Positions 34,852 through 44,631 of a stretch of 64,000 bases of DNA are shown here, piece after piece. Position 1 is the stretch's first letter; every line of letters starts with the position of its first letter. Under the pieces are notes generated by a model, which saw nothing but the letters and a program-made list of their open reading frames with translations, did not search any database and had not been told where the DNA came from. This stretch comes from DATAPE01 sp034667525 (lineage in GTDB: Bacteria > Actinomycetota > CADDZG01 > WHSQ01). Location: assembly GCA_034667525.1 (NCBI GenBank), contig JAXDJO010000003.1, forward strand, positions 124,001 through 188,000, in the 5' to 3' direction. Made by a program: the position numbers and the translations under genes.

Positions 34852-36987
34852 CTAGCGGTTTCCCGCGACCGGGGGACGGATGGAATTTGGGGCGTTGAAG
34901 TGCGAGAAGAGGTGGTTCATGAAATGACCTTCGGCGCGCATCTCTGCCTTCTGCACGTAATCGTGGCGGTCGATCCACAACCGGAACCACACCGGCGCCC
35001 CCTGGTTCGGTCCGTAAAACGACAACTCGGTGGTCCATTTGCCGTTGACGACCTCGGTGCCCACGATACGAGGATCCACCCGAGCCGTGGGTACGTAATC
35101 CCAGACGTAGTAGGGGACGTGCAGTGGCGGTCCGTTCGGCTGGACGAACCACGAAGCGTGAGGTCCATCCTTGATGTAGCGGGTGGAACCAACCCAGACG
35201 CTCTCGAAGCCGTCCCGCGACCGCAGCGACATCCGATCGGGTGCCTGAAACCTGTAAGTCGAATGCACCGGAGGATTCCCGGGACCGAAGACCTCAGAGA
35301 GCCTCAGAGCCGAGACCGCGTGCATCCTCTTCTCGGCACGTGCGAATAGGGCAGCTCCGTTCGGCGCCGGCAACCGCGGGATCTGGAAGGGGGCGACATC
35401 GCGGCCCACGCGGACGCCGATCCGCTCGCCGCTGTGCAGATCCAAACCGGTGCGCCGGCAGGCGGGTCCGCAGTTGTCGAGAGCGATGTTCTTGCCGTGG
35501 GCCCGCAAGGAAACATGCAAACGCGAAGCGGCATCCTCTCCTGCTAACGGCAGCAGATACACGAAGACGTCGTTGCGACCAGGCCGCGCCGGACGCAGCG
35601 TGAGACCGACAAGCACATCGCCGGCCCGGCCCCCCAGAGTCAGGTCCCCCGGGCGGGGCAGGGCGGGATCGGCCGGGACCGTCCGGGCCGCCAATGCAGC
35701 CGCCGCTTCCCGCGCTGGAACCCCCGGAAGGCCGGCGAGAACCACGGCTGCGACGATGGCAACGAGAGTAGGAGCTCCCTCCGATCGCGGCGCGATCACC
35801 CGTCGCCATGCGAGCACGGACAGCACGAGCATCACCCCGATCGCCAGCACCTTCACTTCGAGCACCAGTCCGTACTTGGAGTCAAAGAGCGAGTGCAATC
35901 CGTCGAGCTCTTTGCTTGCCTCGAAGATGCCGAACACGGCGGAGATGCTGAACGCGGTAAGGGCAACCGGCGAGAAACGATCTAGCAGCTCCCTCGCCTG
36001 AGCGCTCCGCCACCCCTCCGGGGGACGGATCAGACGCAGCGCCAGGATGCCGCCCGCCCACACTGCCGCACCCAGAAGGTGCAACCCGTCCACCGCGATC
36101 CCCCACCACGCGGGGTTTGCCCCAGCGGCATGGCCACCGGCTGCCAACGCTATCAACGCGCCCGCCACTCCCGTCGCAGCTAGGCGAGAACGGTGGCGAG
36201 CGGCGGCCGCCACGGCGACCACCTCGAACAACAATCGGGCGACACGCGCCTTTCCGGGGAGCCCCGATGAGAGATACAGCATGATTGCGCTCGGCGACAC
36301 CGAGCCCGCCGCTCGCGCGGCTTCTGCAACCACGGAAGTGACCCCGGCCGCCACCGCGGCGGCGAGGACGGGAACCGCCTCCAACCGCACCCACTTCAGG
36401 ATCGGATCTCGCCGCCCCAAGGCGGAAACGACGAGCATGCCGGCACCGAGAAGGAGCGCACCGTCCTCGACAAAGCGCAACACCGCGATCCACAGCACGA
36501 GCTTCGAAGAGTCGTGCAGCTGAGCACCGGGGCCTTTCGAGCCCGCACCCGCCGCAACCGCGCCCACGCCGAACGTGTAGCCGCCGTTCAGAGTGTGTCC
36601 GTCGAGGATGCTGACCGATCTCCAACGAACCGTGTAGGGACCGGGAACGTCCACCGGTAGGCGGATGTCGATCGTGCTGGAGGAGGCGACCCTGCCGGGG
36701 AAACGCTCCCCACCAGGCGCAAGTAGGAACGCTCGAGAGAGCCGCTGGTTGAGCGGCTCGGAGAAACGCAGCACCACCTGACCGGGGGTCGTTGTTAGGT
36801 GCTCGCCAGGACTGGGGTCCGATGACACCAGCACCGAGTGCGCCTCCACCGGCCCACAGGCGATGACCAGCAAGACCAGGGCAGATAGACATCCGAATCC
36901 GAGGCGACCCAGGAGATTCACCAGGACAAAAGATGACTGCGCTGCAACGGCAGGCTGGCGGATCGAGACGATCTCACCATCCGCCAC
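34852..36987 (-). CDS. CopC-CopD fusion with C-terminal lipid-carrier-like domain
   Basis: The 711-residue protein starts with a signal segment, then CopC (about 49-145; A-H-S-V-L at the mature N-terminus and D-G-H near 129, copper-site positions), then a CopD domain with eight or more helices (about 160-440), and a soluble C-terminal region (about 560-711) resembling LolA/LppX-type folds. It likely handles copper import or delivery for the neighbouring oxidase. GTG 36921 is an alternative start close to the signal peptide. Confidence 0.85.
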   Translation of the reverse strand: MADGEIVSIRQPAVAAQSSFVLVNLLGRLGFGCLSALVLLVIACGPVEAHSVLVSSDPSPGEHLTTTPGQVVLRFSEPLNQRLSRAFLLAPGGERFPGRVASSSTIDIRLPVDVPGPYTVRWRSVSILDGHTLNGGYTFGVGAVAAGAGSKGPGAQLHDSSKLVLWIAVLRFVEDGALLLGAGMLVVSALGRRDPILKWVRLEAVPVLAAAVAAGVTSVVAEAARAAGSVSPSAIMLYLSSGLPGKARVARLLFEVVAVAAAARHRSRLAATGVAGALIALAAGGHAAGANPAWWGIAVDGLHLLGAAVWAGGILALRLIRPPEGWRSAQARELLDRFSPVALTAFSISAVFGIFEASKELDGLHSLFDSKYGLVLEVKVLAIGVMLVLSVLAWRRVIAPRSEGAPTLVAIVAAVVLAGLPGVPAREAAAALAARTVPADPALPRPGDLTLGGRAGDVLVGLTLRPARPGRNDVFVYLLPLAGEDAASRLHVSLRAHGKNIALDNCGPACRRTGLDLHSGERIGVRVGRDVAPFQIPRLPAPNGAALFARAEKRMHAVSALRLSEVFGPGNPPVHSTYRFQAPDRMSLRSRDGFESVWVGSTRYIKDGPHASWFVQPNGPPLHVPYYVWDYVPTARVDPRIVGTEVVNGKWTTELSFYGPNQGAPVWFRLWIDRHDYVQKAEMRAEGHFMNHLFSHFNAPNSIRPPVAGNR

Positions 36988-37016
36988 GTTGCGACGCGGC
37001 CGGGAAGCTCGCTTTT

Positions 37017-37250
37017 CTAGGAATCGTTCTCTTCTGTGCGCAGAGCATCACCCAGATGACCGTGCGCCGATTCGAGCTTGTCTCGGGCGAGCTCGAGATC
37101 CGTTATGGCGCTTTCGAGCGGAGGCGTGAGCCATTCGACAACACCCTCCGTTTCTTTCGCGGCCAGTTTCCTGAGAACCTCGTGGAGGCGTTGTTCGGTG
37201 TCTATCAAAGTCTGGACCTCCGCCTGGGCTTTCGTCAGCTCGTTGTCCAT
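37017..37250 (-). CDS. Small coiled-coil protein
   Basis: A 77-residue product from ATG 37250 with AAGGAG 4 nt ahead. It is rich in Glu, Leu and Lys with heptad-like spacing (about 3-70), ending D-A-L-R-T-E-E-N-D-S. No family recognised. It lies 61 nt after holB on the same strand. Confidence 0.65.
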   Translation of the reverse strand: MDNELTKAQAEVQTLIDTEQRLHEVLRKLAAKETEGVVEWLTPPLESAITDLELARDKLESAHGHLGDALRTEENDS

Positions 37251-37311
37251 GTCACTCCTTCCTGAGGCCGGGACGGCAGCCGGACGCATCCGCTGCGTGC
37301 GCAGTAAAACA

Positions 37312-38460
37312 TCAACGCATGCTCTCCAGTGACTCTGTCGCAGCCTCACCGGCGATCCCCGCCATCGTCGCTTCCAGCGTGAGTAGCGGGTTCGCGTTCT
37401 GCGGCAGCGCCGCGCGCGCGCTGAGACACCGGCTCACAGCGGACAACAGAGCACGGTCGCTGACATCAGCAGCCGCCCACGACTGGAGCTCATCCAGCTG
37501 GTCGATATTGACGACCGAGTCGCGCCCGGCGTTGCGCAGCACGACGACATCCTTGTAGAAGGAGGCGAGTTGATGCAGCGCCTCCCCGAGGATCTCCTCC
37601 TGCAGCCTTCGGAGCTCCCGCTTATGACGGTTGGCCAGCGCATTCCTTGCCGTTGCAGTTCCTCGTCCCTCTCCGATCGCATCCGCGAACTCGACAACCT
37701 CTGCCTTCTGCGCGGCCTCGAGGGTCTTCACCGCAGTGGCAGACTCTGCGATGATCTCCTCCGCAATATCGAGCGCGTCCGTGGATGTGGCCAGACGATC
37801 CGGCAGGCTGCGCCACACGCCGAGCCGTGCTTTCACGGCCGGATCGAAGGCGAGGGCTTGCGCCCTGCCGAGATCGCCCTCGCTGAGCCGGGCCGCAAGC
37901 CGGGCATCTTCTTCCCCCGCCCCCGCCTCACGCAGCAACTCCGCGACGCGCTCTTCGGAAACAGGCTCGAGGCGAAGGATCCTGCAGCGAGACCGGATCG
38001 TGTCGAGAAGATCATCTTCCTGGTCGGAGATCAGAAAGAAGATCGTCGCGGGTTGCGGCTCTTCCAGCGTTTTCAACAGCGCATTCTGGGCAGCCTCGTT
38101 CATCCGCTCCGCTTCCTCGATGATAAAGATCTTGAAGTGCGCCTCAAAGGGGGATCGGGACGCCTCCGGGATCACGATGTCCCGTATGAGGTCCACGGGG
38201 ATGAGCGGGCCTTCCGGCAAAACGTGGTGCACGTCGGGATGTCTAGCTCGGAGTATCCGCACGCAGCTGGAACACCCGCCGCACCCAACGCGCGGCTCAA
38301 CCTCGCAATTCACAGCCGCCGCCATGGCCAGAGCCACGGAGCGTTTGCCGGACCCGGGGGGGCCGAGTATCAACCAGGCGTGGGCGAACTCACCCGAAAT
38401 GAGCTGGACCGAAAGCCCGGTTGCGATCGGCGATCCCTTCAGTGCGCCCCACACGCTCAT
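37312..38460 (-). CDS. holB: DNA polymerase III subunit delta prime
   Basis: Clamp-loader subunit. The 382-residue protein has a Walker A-like G-P-P-G-S-G-K-R, a zinc site (C-G-G-C-S-S-C after an earlier Cys), E-E-A-E-R-M-N-E-A-A-Q-N-A-L-L-K-T-L-E-E-P and the arginine-containing S-R-C motif. ATG 38460 overlaps the tmk stop by 4 nt, so it is translationally coupled to the kinase, as is usual for tmk-holB. Confidence 0.94.
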   Translation of the reverse strand: MSVWGALKGSPIATGLSVQLISGEFAHAWLILGPPGSGKRSVALAMAAAVNCEVEPRVGCGGCSSCVRILRARHPDVHHVLPEGPLIPVDLIRDIVIPEASRSPFEAHFKIFIIEEAERMNEAAQNALLKTLEEPQPATIFFLISDQEDDLLDTIRSRCRILRLEPVSEERVAELLREAGAGEEDARLAARLSEGDLGRAQALAFDPAVKARLGVWRSLPDRLATSTDALDIAEEIIAESATAVKTLEAAQKAEVVEFADAIGEGRGTATARNALANRHKRELRRLQEEILGEALHQLASFYKDVVVLRNAGRDSVVNIDQLDELQSWAAADVSDRALLSAVSRCLSARAALPQNANPLLTLEATMAGIAGEAATESLESMR

Positions 38461-40520
38461 CGGGGGACCGGCGGTGCAACCGCCCCGAACTCAGCCGGCA
38501 ACGCCGGGGTCAACCGGTCGCTAGCTTTATCTTGAAACGCCGCAACCACCTTCTTATGGACCTCGGCAGGCGAACGATCCGCGTCCAAAGCAACGAAGCG
38601 AGCGGGGTACCTGCGGGCTAGCTCGAGATAGGCCTCTCCCACCTGCTCGTGGAAGTGGATGCCCGCTCCTTCGATCCTGTCGCTCCCCTCCTGACCGGAG
38701 CGGTCAAGGCCGGCGGCAGGGTCGAGCCTGAGCAGAAACACGATGTCGGGCAGCAACCCTTCCGTTCCCCACTCGTTGATCCTGAACACCTCCTCGACAC
38801 CGAGCCCGCGCGCTATCCCCTGATAGGCAAGAGAAGAGTCGATGAACCGATCCGACAGCACGATCTTTCCCGCCTCGAGCGCCGGCTTGATCACTTCCGC
38901 AACGTGCTGAGCTCTATCTGCGGCATAGAGCAGGGCCTCCGTTCGCGGGTCCATGCCATCGGATGCGGGATCGAGCAGAACGTCTCTGATGCGTCCTCCG
39001 ACCGATGTCCCGCCCGGTTCCCGGGTGATCACGACTTCTTCACCTCTGGCGCGCAGCCATCCCAACAGAGCCTCGATCTGGGTGGTCTTGCCGGCACCGT
39101 CCCCTCCCTCGAAAACCACGAACAGACCCTTGTGCGGGCCGGGTTCTCCTGCAACGCGCGTGGATCCCGGGACGGATGAGGTCTCGCGCGCGCCGATCGC
39201 TCGCATCGACAAGAATCCCCCACCGATCACGACGGCGCCCGCAGCCCACAGTGTCAGGCGACTGCCCGGAAGCGGGTAACTGCCCAGCGCAAAGTTCTGA
39301 CCGAAGATCCCGGTGAAGATACGAGCAACGAATGGGAACAGACCCAGCCCCCCCAGCGTGCCTACCCTTATGACGGTATAGGCAGCACTGAACGTCCGGC
39401 CGCGTAGCTCGTCAACCGTGTTCTCCTGCATCAAGGTGTAGCCGGTCGAATAGCCCGTCCCGGCAAAAAAACCGAGCGCGCTCGCGATAGCCGACGCGAT
39501 GCTGAGGCTGCTGGCGCTGGCAAGAGCGATCAACCCGATCCCCAGCAGCAGTATCGAAGACGAGAAGATGACGTCCTTCTGAACCCTTTTGGCAAGGGGG
39601 CCGATCGCCACGAGCCCGATGAGCATGCCGGTGCCGAGGAATCCGATGACTGATGCGAAGCCTCGGTCTCCAGCCCCCAGAACGGCTTGAGCAAATCCGG
39701 GCCCGAGCGAGAAGACGCCTCCTGCCGCCATGAAGGTGAGTGCGATGCCGATCAGCCACGGCTGCACTTTTTTGTCGTCACGGACGAACCTCAGGCCCTC
39801 GATGAGGTCTCTTTTCACTTCCCCCAGATCGATGTGACCCGCTACTCGACGGGACGACACGATCGCCAGCGCGGAGACCATCAGCGCAGAGAAAGCAAAG
39901 GTCATCGAATCAAGCCATAGCGCGAGGGCTTCGGGATTGCCCGTCACGCCTTTCAGCACCGGGACGTTCTGGCCGACGAAGCTGCCAAGTGTGGATAGTG
40001 CCAGGTACAGGATCGAAGCCAGGGGGAAGGGCGCGTACACCGCAATGAGGTTGAGCGAGTTCGCCTGCGTGAGCTGGGTGGTGGGCACGAGGTTCGGCAG
40101 CGAAGCATCCTTGGCCGGGCCCCAGATCAGAGTCAAGCTTTCCAACACCATCGAGGCGACGAGCAGGTAGACGATGTTGGGGACGAACGGCAGCGAAAAG
40201 ATCACGGCAGCTCGTGACAGATCGGCGACCACCATCAACCGCTTTCGATCGAAACGGTCTGCCAGCACGCCCGCAAGGGGGCCGACGAGGAAGCCGGGAA
40301 GGACGCGGGCGGTCATCACCAGCCCAACACCCGTCGCCCCTTGGATGTTGTTCGCAAACACCGCGATCGCGATGACGCCTACCCAGTCCCCCAAGCTCGA
40401 CACGCATTGAGCGAGGAACAGGCGCCGGAAGCTACGATTCTTGAGGAGCGTGAAGTAAGAACCCTCTTGCGGGGAAGAGGTCAGGACATGAAGCTCAGGG
40501 CGCTTCGCTGATGACTGGAT
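38457..40520 (-). CDS. tmk: MFS transporter-thymidylate kinase fusion
   Basis: One polypeptide joins an MFS transporter (about 10-450; D-R-F-D-R-K-R loop) to a complete dTMP kinase (about 470-687) with F-E-G-G-D-G-A-G-K-T-T, R-E-P-G-G-T, D-R-F-I-D-S-S and Y-Q-G. This fusion is known in some actinobacteria. The first canonical start, GTG 40403, falls inside the first MFS helix; the conserved F-R-R-L-F-L-A-Q lies upstream in frame. The open frame begins at ATC 40520, 6 nt after GGAGG and directly after a TAG. That ATC is used here tentatively. Confidence 0.88.
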   Translation of the reverse strand: MQSSAKRPELHVLTSSPQEGSYFTLLKNRSFRRLFLAQCVSSLGDWVGVIAIAVFANNIQGATGVGLVMTARVLPGFLVGPLAGVLADRFDRKRLMVVADLSRAAVIFSLPFVPNIVYLLVASMVLESLTLIWGPAKDASLPNLVPTTQLTQANSLNLIAVYAPFPLASILYLALSTLGSFVGQNVPVLKGVTGNPEALALWLDSMTFAFSALMVSALAIVSSRRVAGHIDLGEVKRDLIEGLRFVRDDKKVQPWLIGIALTFMAAGGVFSLGPGFAQAVLGAGDRGFASVIGFLGTGMLIGLVAIGPLAKRVQKDVIFSSSILLLGIGLIALASASSLSIASAIASALGFFAGTGYSTGYTLMQENTVDELRGRTFSAAYTVIRVGTLGGLGLFPFVARIFTGIFGQNFALGSYPLPGSRLTLWAAGAVVIGGGFLSMRAIGARETSSVPGSTRVAGEPGPHKGLFVVFEGGDGAGKTTQIEALLGWLRARGEEVVITREPGGTSVGGRIRDVLLDPASDGMDPRTEALLYAADRAQHVAEVIKPALEAGKIVLSDRFIDSSLAYQGIARGLGVEEVFRINEWGTEGLLPDIVFLLRLDPAAGLDRSGQEGSDRIEGAGIHFHEQVGEAYLELARRYPARFVALDADRSPAEVHKKVVAAFQDKASDRLTPALPAEFGAVAPPVPR

Positions 40521-40588
40521 CTAATACCTCCGGGATCGGCTCCGCTCCCATCCTAGTTAAGCAGCGGGAACCCCCTGGTTCGGTCCCG

Positions 40589-43246
40589 TCACGCCTTGGT
40601 CTTGCGCGGCGCCTTCTTGGCCGCCGTTTTCTTGGGCGTCGCCTTCTTGCGCCTCGTCGCCTTCTTCTTTGGGGGGTTGGTGCGTTTGTCAGCCAATAAC
40701 TGAGCAGAACGCTCGAGCGTTATCGACTCGATGCTGTCGTCTCGGGGAAGAGATGCATTTGTCGTGCCGTCGGTGACGTAGGGGCCGAATCTTCCCTCCT
40801 TCAAGACGATCGGGAGCCCGGTCTCGGGATCGGTACCGATCTCTCTGAGGGGCGGGCTGGTGCCGCGGCGCCGCCCGGTCTTGGGCAGCGAGAACAAGCC
40901 GAGTGCCTCCTCCAGGGTGATCGTAAAGATCTGCTCTTCGCCCTGCAGTGTGCGCGTCTCGGCTCCCTTCTTGAGGTAAGGGCCGTAGCGTCCATTGAGC
41001 GCGGTTATCTCAGTCCCGTCGCCGGGATCCGCGCCCACGACACGCGGCAGGCTCAAGAGCTTGAGCGCGTCGTCGAGACTCAACGAGCCGGGGTTCATAG
41101 AAGAGAGCAGCGACGCTCGCGGCGGCTTGCCATCGTCATCTTCGATCTCTCCGAGCTGAACGTACGGCCCGAACCGCCCGCTGCGAAGATAGATCGGCCG
41201 TCCATTGTCAGGATGGCGACCGATCTCGCGATCCTCAGATGGAGCGGAAAGCAGCTCCTCGGCTTTCTCCACCGTTACCTCGTCGGGGGCGATGTCTCCC
41301 GGAACCGAAACGCGTTCTTCCTCTCGTTGTAAGTATGGACCGTAGCGTCCGACGCGTACGATGATCTCGCGCCCTTGATCGTCCTTGCCCACGGGGATGG
41401 AGTTGATGGCGCGTGGATCGATGTCGTCGAGATGGTCCGACACCAGCTCCTTCAGTCCCGGCCGTCCGTTGCCGAAATAGAAACGGCTGAGCCAGGGGAT
41501 GTGTTCTTGATCGCCTTCTGCGATCTCATCGAGATCTTGCTCCATGTCCGCGGTGAAGCTGTAGTCGATCAACTCCGAGAAATGCTTCTCCAGAAGCCCG
41601 ATGACCGCGAAAGCCGTGAACGACGGAACCAGCGCGGAGCCCTTCTTCCATACGTAACCGCGATCCTGGATCGTGGCGATGATGCTGGCATAGGTAGAGG
41701 GTCGGCCCACCCCCAGCTCTTCGAGCTTTTTCACCAGGGAAGCCTCACTGAACCTCGCCGGTGGCGTTGTGCTGTGACCTTTGGCTTCCACGGCAACCAC
41801 CTCTAACCCCTGGCCGGCCCGCAGCGGTGGCAACAGCACTTCCTGATCCTCCAGCTCGGCCTCCGGATCGTCGGCTCCTTCGACATAGGCGCGGAGAAAG
41901 CCGGCGAAGGTGATCATCTTCCCGCGTGCGATGAACTCGGCTTCTTCTTCCGGGCCCCGCGCGATGATCCGAACTTGAACGTTCTGGCCTTTGGCGTCAT
42001 TCATCTGCGAGGCGACGGTTCGCTTCCAGATCAGGTCGTACAAGCGTGCCTCATCGTTCGAAAGCTGCCGTGCGACCTCGTCCGGCGTCCGGAAACTGTC
42101 CCCCGCAGGGCGGATGGCCTCATGAGCTTCCTGGGCATTCCTTACTTTGCTTTTGTAACGCCGAGGTTGCGCGGGAACGTATTCGGCGCCGTACAACTGC
42201 GATGCCTGCTTCCTGGCCGCATCGATGGCGGTCTGCGACAGCACCACGCTGTCGGTCCGCATGTAGGTGATGAACCCGTTCTCGTAGAGACGTTGGGCGA
42301 CTTGCATCGTTCGCTGAGATCCAAAATGCAGCTTGCGGCTCGCCTCCTGCTGGAGCGTCGACGTGATGAAGGGAGCGTAGGGCGATCGTGTGAACGGCTT
42401 CTCATCGACTGACCCAACTTCGAAGCGCGCCGTTTTCAGACGTTGCGCGAGACCGGCAGCCGCAACTTCATCGAGCACGAGGACGTCGCGCGTCAAGCTC
42501 CCGGATTCGTCGAAGTCCCGGCTGGAGGCCAACCGGCTCCCATCTATCGCTACGAGGAGCGCCCCGAATCCGGCGGGTCGATCGGTAGCCGTGGCCGACG
42601 TGGTTTCGACCGGAGCCAAGGCAGCCTCCAGGTTCCAGAACTCCGCCGGCCGGAAGCGCATGCGGGCTCGTTCCCGCTCCACCAGGATGCGCGTTGCCAC
42701 ACTCTGCACCCGGCCCGCAGAAAGCTTCGGTAACACCTTTTTCCAAAGGACGGGAGAGACCTCGTACCCGAATAGTCGATCCAGGATGCGGCGCGCTTCC
42801 TGGGCATCAACGAGCCGGCGGTCGAGATCGCGCGGGTGCTCGACGGCTCGCCGTATCGCGTCCCGCGTGATCTCGTGGAACACCATGCGTTTGACTGGGA
42901 TCTGGGGTGACAGCACCTCCATCAGGTGCCAGGCGATCGACTCGCCCTCCCTGTCCTCGTCGGTTGCGAGATAGAGCTCGCTCGCCCCCTTCATCAAGTC
43001 CTTGAGTTTCCTTACCTGATCCTTCTTTCTGCTGGAGACAACGTATAGAGGCTTGAAATCGTTATCTACGTCGACCCCGAGACGCGCCCACGATTCCGCT
43101 TTGTAGGCGGCGGGGATCTCTGCGGCCGTGGCGGGCAGATCCCGGATGTGCCCGACAGATGACTCCACGGTGAAATCGCGGCCCAGGATGCCGGCGATGG
43201 TTTTGGCCTTCGCCGGCGACTCGACTATGACGAGCGGTTTGCTCAC
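40589..43246 (-). CDS. topA: DNA topoisomerase I
   Basis: Relaxes negative supercoils. The 885-residue type IA enzyme has the TOPRIM domain (L-V-I-V-E-S-P-A-K-A-K-T, D-E-D-R-E-G-E-S) and the catalytic Tyr in F-I-T-Y-M-R-T-D-S. The C-terminus has several G-R-Y-G-P-Y / G-R-F-G-P-Y-V repeats without zinc fingers and ends in a Lys-rich tail, the actinobacterial pattern. GTG 43246 has AAGGAG 6 nt ahead; upstream in-frame codons are noise across the dedA promoter region. Confidence 0.96.
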   Translation of the reverse strand: MSKPLVIVESPAKAKTIAGILGRDFTVESSVGHIRDLPATAAEIPAAYKAESWARLGVDVDNDFKPLYVVSSRKKDQVRKLKDLMKGASELYLATDEDREGESIAWHLMEVLSPQIPVKRMVFHEITRDAIRRAVEHPRDLDRRLVDAQEARRILDRLFGYEVSPVLWKKVLPKLSAGRVQSVATRILVERERARMRFRPAEFWNLEAALAPVETTSATATDRPAGFGALLVAIDGSRLASSRDFDESGSLTRDVLVLDEVAAAGLAQRLKTARFEVGSVDEKPFTRSPYAPFITSTLQQEASRKLHFGSQRTMQVAQRLYENGFITYMRTDSVVLSQTAIDAARKQASQLYGAEYVPAQPRRYKSKVRNAQEAHEAIRPAGDSFRTPDEVARQLSNDEARLYDLIWKRTVASQMNDAKGQNVQVRIIARGPEEEAEFIARGKMITFAGFLRAYVEGADDPEAELEDQEVLLPPLRAGQGLEVVAVEAKGHSTTPPARFSEASLVKKLEELGVGRPSTYASIIATIQDRGYVWKKGSALVPSFTAFAVIGLLEKHFSELIDYSFTADMEQDLDEIAEGDQEHIPWLSRFYFGNGRPGLKELVSDHLDDIDPRAINSIPVGKDDQGREIIVRVGRYGPYLQREEERVSVPGDIAPDEVTVEKAEELLSAPSEDREIGRHPDNGRPIYLRSGRFGPYVQLGEIEDDDGKPPRASLLSSMNPGSLSLDDALKLLSLPRVVGADPGDGTEITALNGRYGPYLKKGAETRTLQGEEQIFTITLEEALGLFSLPKTGRRRGTSPPLREIGTDPETGLPIVLKEGRFGPYVTDGTTNASLPRDDSIESITLERSAQLLADKRTNPPKKKATRRKKATPKKTAAKKAPRKTKA

Positions 43247-43429
43247 GAGACTCCTTATATCTGATGGTGTCGATTTCTGATGATCGGTGGTGGCGATCTC
43301 GGGGGCGGACCTGCCGAGATCGAAGCGAGCGGCCGCCTGGGCCCCTCCAGCTTGCTTAGGGCAGCCAACGCCCCGGCCAAGCAGGTTGTTCCCGGAGCTT
43401 GTGTCGCTGCCTGCTACCCGCCGGGACCC

Positions 43430-44083
43430 ATGGAGCTCCGCCTGCCACGGCCCCCTTCCATCGCGACTACCATCGCAGTAGTGGGCGGCCTGGCTGGAAG
43501 CATCCAACATTGGGTCGCGCATTATGGCTATGCCGCGATCTTCCTTCTCATGCTCGCAGATGCCGCCTGCATCCCATTTCCGAGCGAGGTGACGATGCTC
43601 GCCGGAGGCTGGTACGCCTCCCAAGGAAGGCTGGACGTATTCCTGGTGGGCACGCTCGGGATGCTCGGCAGCCTCGCAGGCTCGTGGATCGCCTACGGCG
43701 TAGGGGCGACTGCAGGACGGGGCTTCATAGAGCGCTACGGCCGCTTCGTGCTGATCCGCTCGCACGAGATGGACCGGGTCCAAGTGTGGTGGGACAAACA
43801 CGGCGAGGCCGCAGCTTTCTTCGGCCGGCTTCTTCCCGTCGTCCGGACGTTCATCTCCCTGCCTGCGGGGATCGCCAAGATGCCGTTCTGGAGATTCACC
43901 GCGTTCACCCTGCTTGGGGTTGCCATCTGGGCTTACGCTTTTGCCTACCTCGGGGACGTGCTCGGAAAGAACTGGCACCAGGTGACGACATGGTTCAAGC
44001 TACCGACTCTCATCATCTTGGCAGCAGTTGTTGCCGGCGCGGTGTGGTGGTACCTGCGTTATCGCAGGGAGCGAGTGGCCTAA
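43430..44083 (+). CDS. DedA-family membrane protein
   Basis: The 217-residue protein has the DedA pattern: F-P-S-E-V-T-M near residue 47 and G-R-L-L-P-V-V-R-T-F-I-S-L-P-A-G in the C-terminal half, with five or six hydrophobic segments. DedA proteins are linked to undecaprenyl-phosphate or phospholipid flipping. ATG 43430 is chosen because the preceding open frame lacks hydrophobic or family character. It overlaps the convergent HD gene by 4 nt. Confidence 0.9.
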   Translation: MELRLPRPPSIATTIAVVGGLAGSIQHWVAHYGYAAIFLLMLADAACIPFPSEVTMLAGGWYASQGRLDVFLVGTLGMLGSLAGSWIAYGVGATAGRGFIERYGRFVLIRSHEMDRVQVWWDKHGEAAAFFGRLLPVVRTFISLPAGIAKMPFWRFTAFTLLGVAIWAYAFAYLGDVLGKNWHQVTTWFKLPTLIILAAVVAGAVWWYLRYRRERVA

Positions 44084-44631
44084 ACAAGTCCGATCTCGGG
44101 GGCGACCTTTTGTAGGCCCGTGATCGAGATCGCTATGAATTCGTCCATGGGGATGCCGATCGATTCCTCGACTCCCCTGATCTTGTCCCGCTCGACTCCG
44201 GGGGCGAACGATCTCTCCTTGAGCTTTTTCTTTACAGACGACACCTTCATCCCCGTTGCCTTCTCGGGCCGAACGAGTGCACACGCAACCAGCAGGCCGG
44301 CGACGCCATCGGCATGGACGATAGATCGTGACATCAAGTCCGTTTGATGGTCTTCCCACATGTGCGCCAGCACCGCGTTGAGCACATCTTCATCGTCAAA
44401 GCCTTCCGCACGCAGCCATTCCACCGATTGATGTCCGTGTCGCTCCGGCGTGGCGTGCGTTTGGTCCTGATCGAGATCGTGGAACAGCCCTGCAAGTCCC
44501 CAGCGCGCTTCATCCTCTCCAAAATGATCTGCGAGCGCCCTCATGACCCCCTCGACCGAGGTCAGATGCCGCACGGTGATGTCCTTCTCCGCGTACTTGT
44601 TCACGATGCTCAACGCCTCTTCCCGCTCCAT
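44080..44631 (-). CDS. HD-domain phosphohydrolase
   Basis: The 183-residue protein has H-D in L-F-H-D-L-D-Q-D, an upstream V-R-H-L and a later H-G-H-Q-S and A-H-M-W-E-D-H, giving the HD metal-site pattern. Substrate unknown; HD proteins of this small kind often act on nucleotides. Its ATG overlaps the stop of the second TrkA protein (TGATG), so it is part of the potassium operon. Confidence 0.85.
   Translation of the reverse strand: MEREEALSIVNKYAEKDITVRHLTSVEGVMRALADHFGEDEARWGLAGLFHDLDQDQTHATPERHGHQSVEWLRAEGFDDEDVLNAVLAHMWEDHQTDLMSRSIVHADGVAGLLVACALVRPEKATGMKVSSVKKKLKERSFAPGVERDKIRGVEESIGIPMDEFIAISITGLQKVAPEIGLV

Noticed and set aside
42046..42974. Several plus-strand ORFs opposite topA
   Set aside because: They lie wholly within topA, lack ribosome binding sites and have shadow-like composition.
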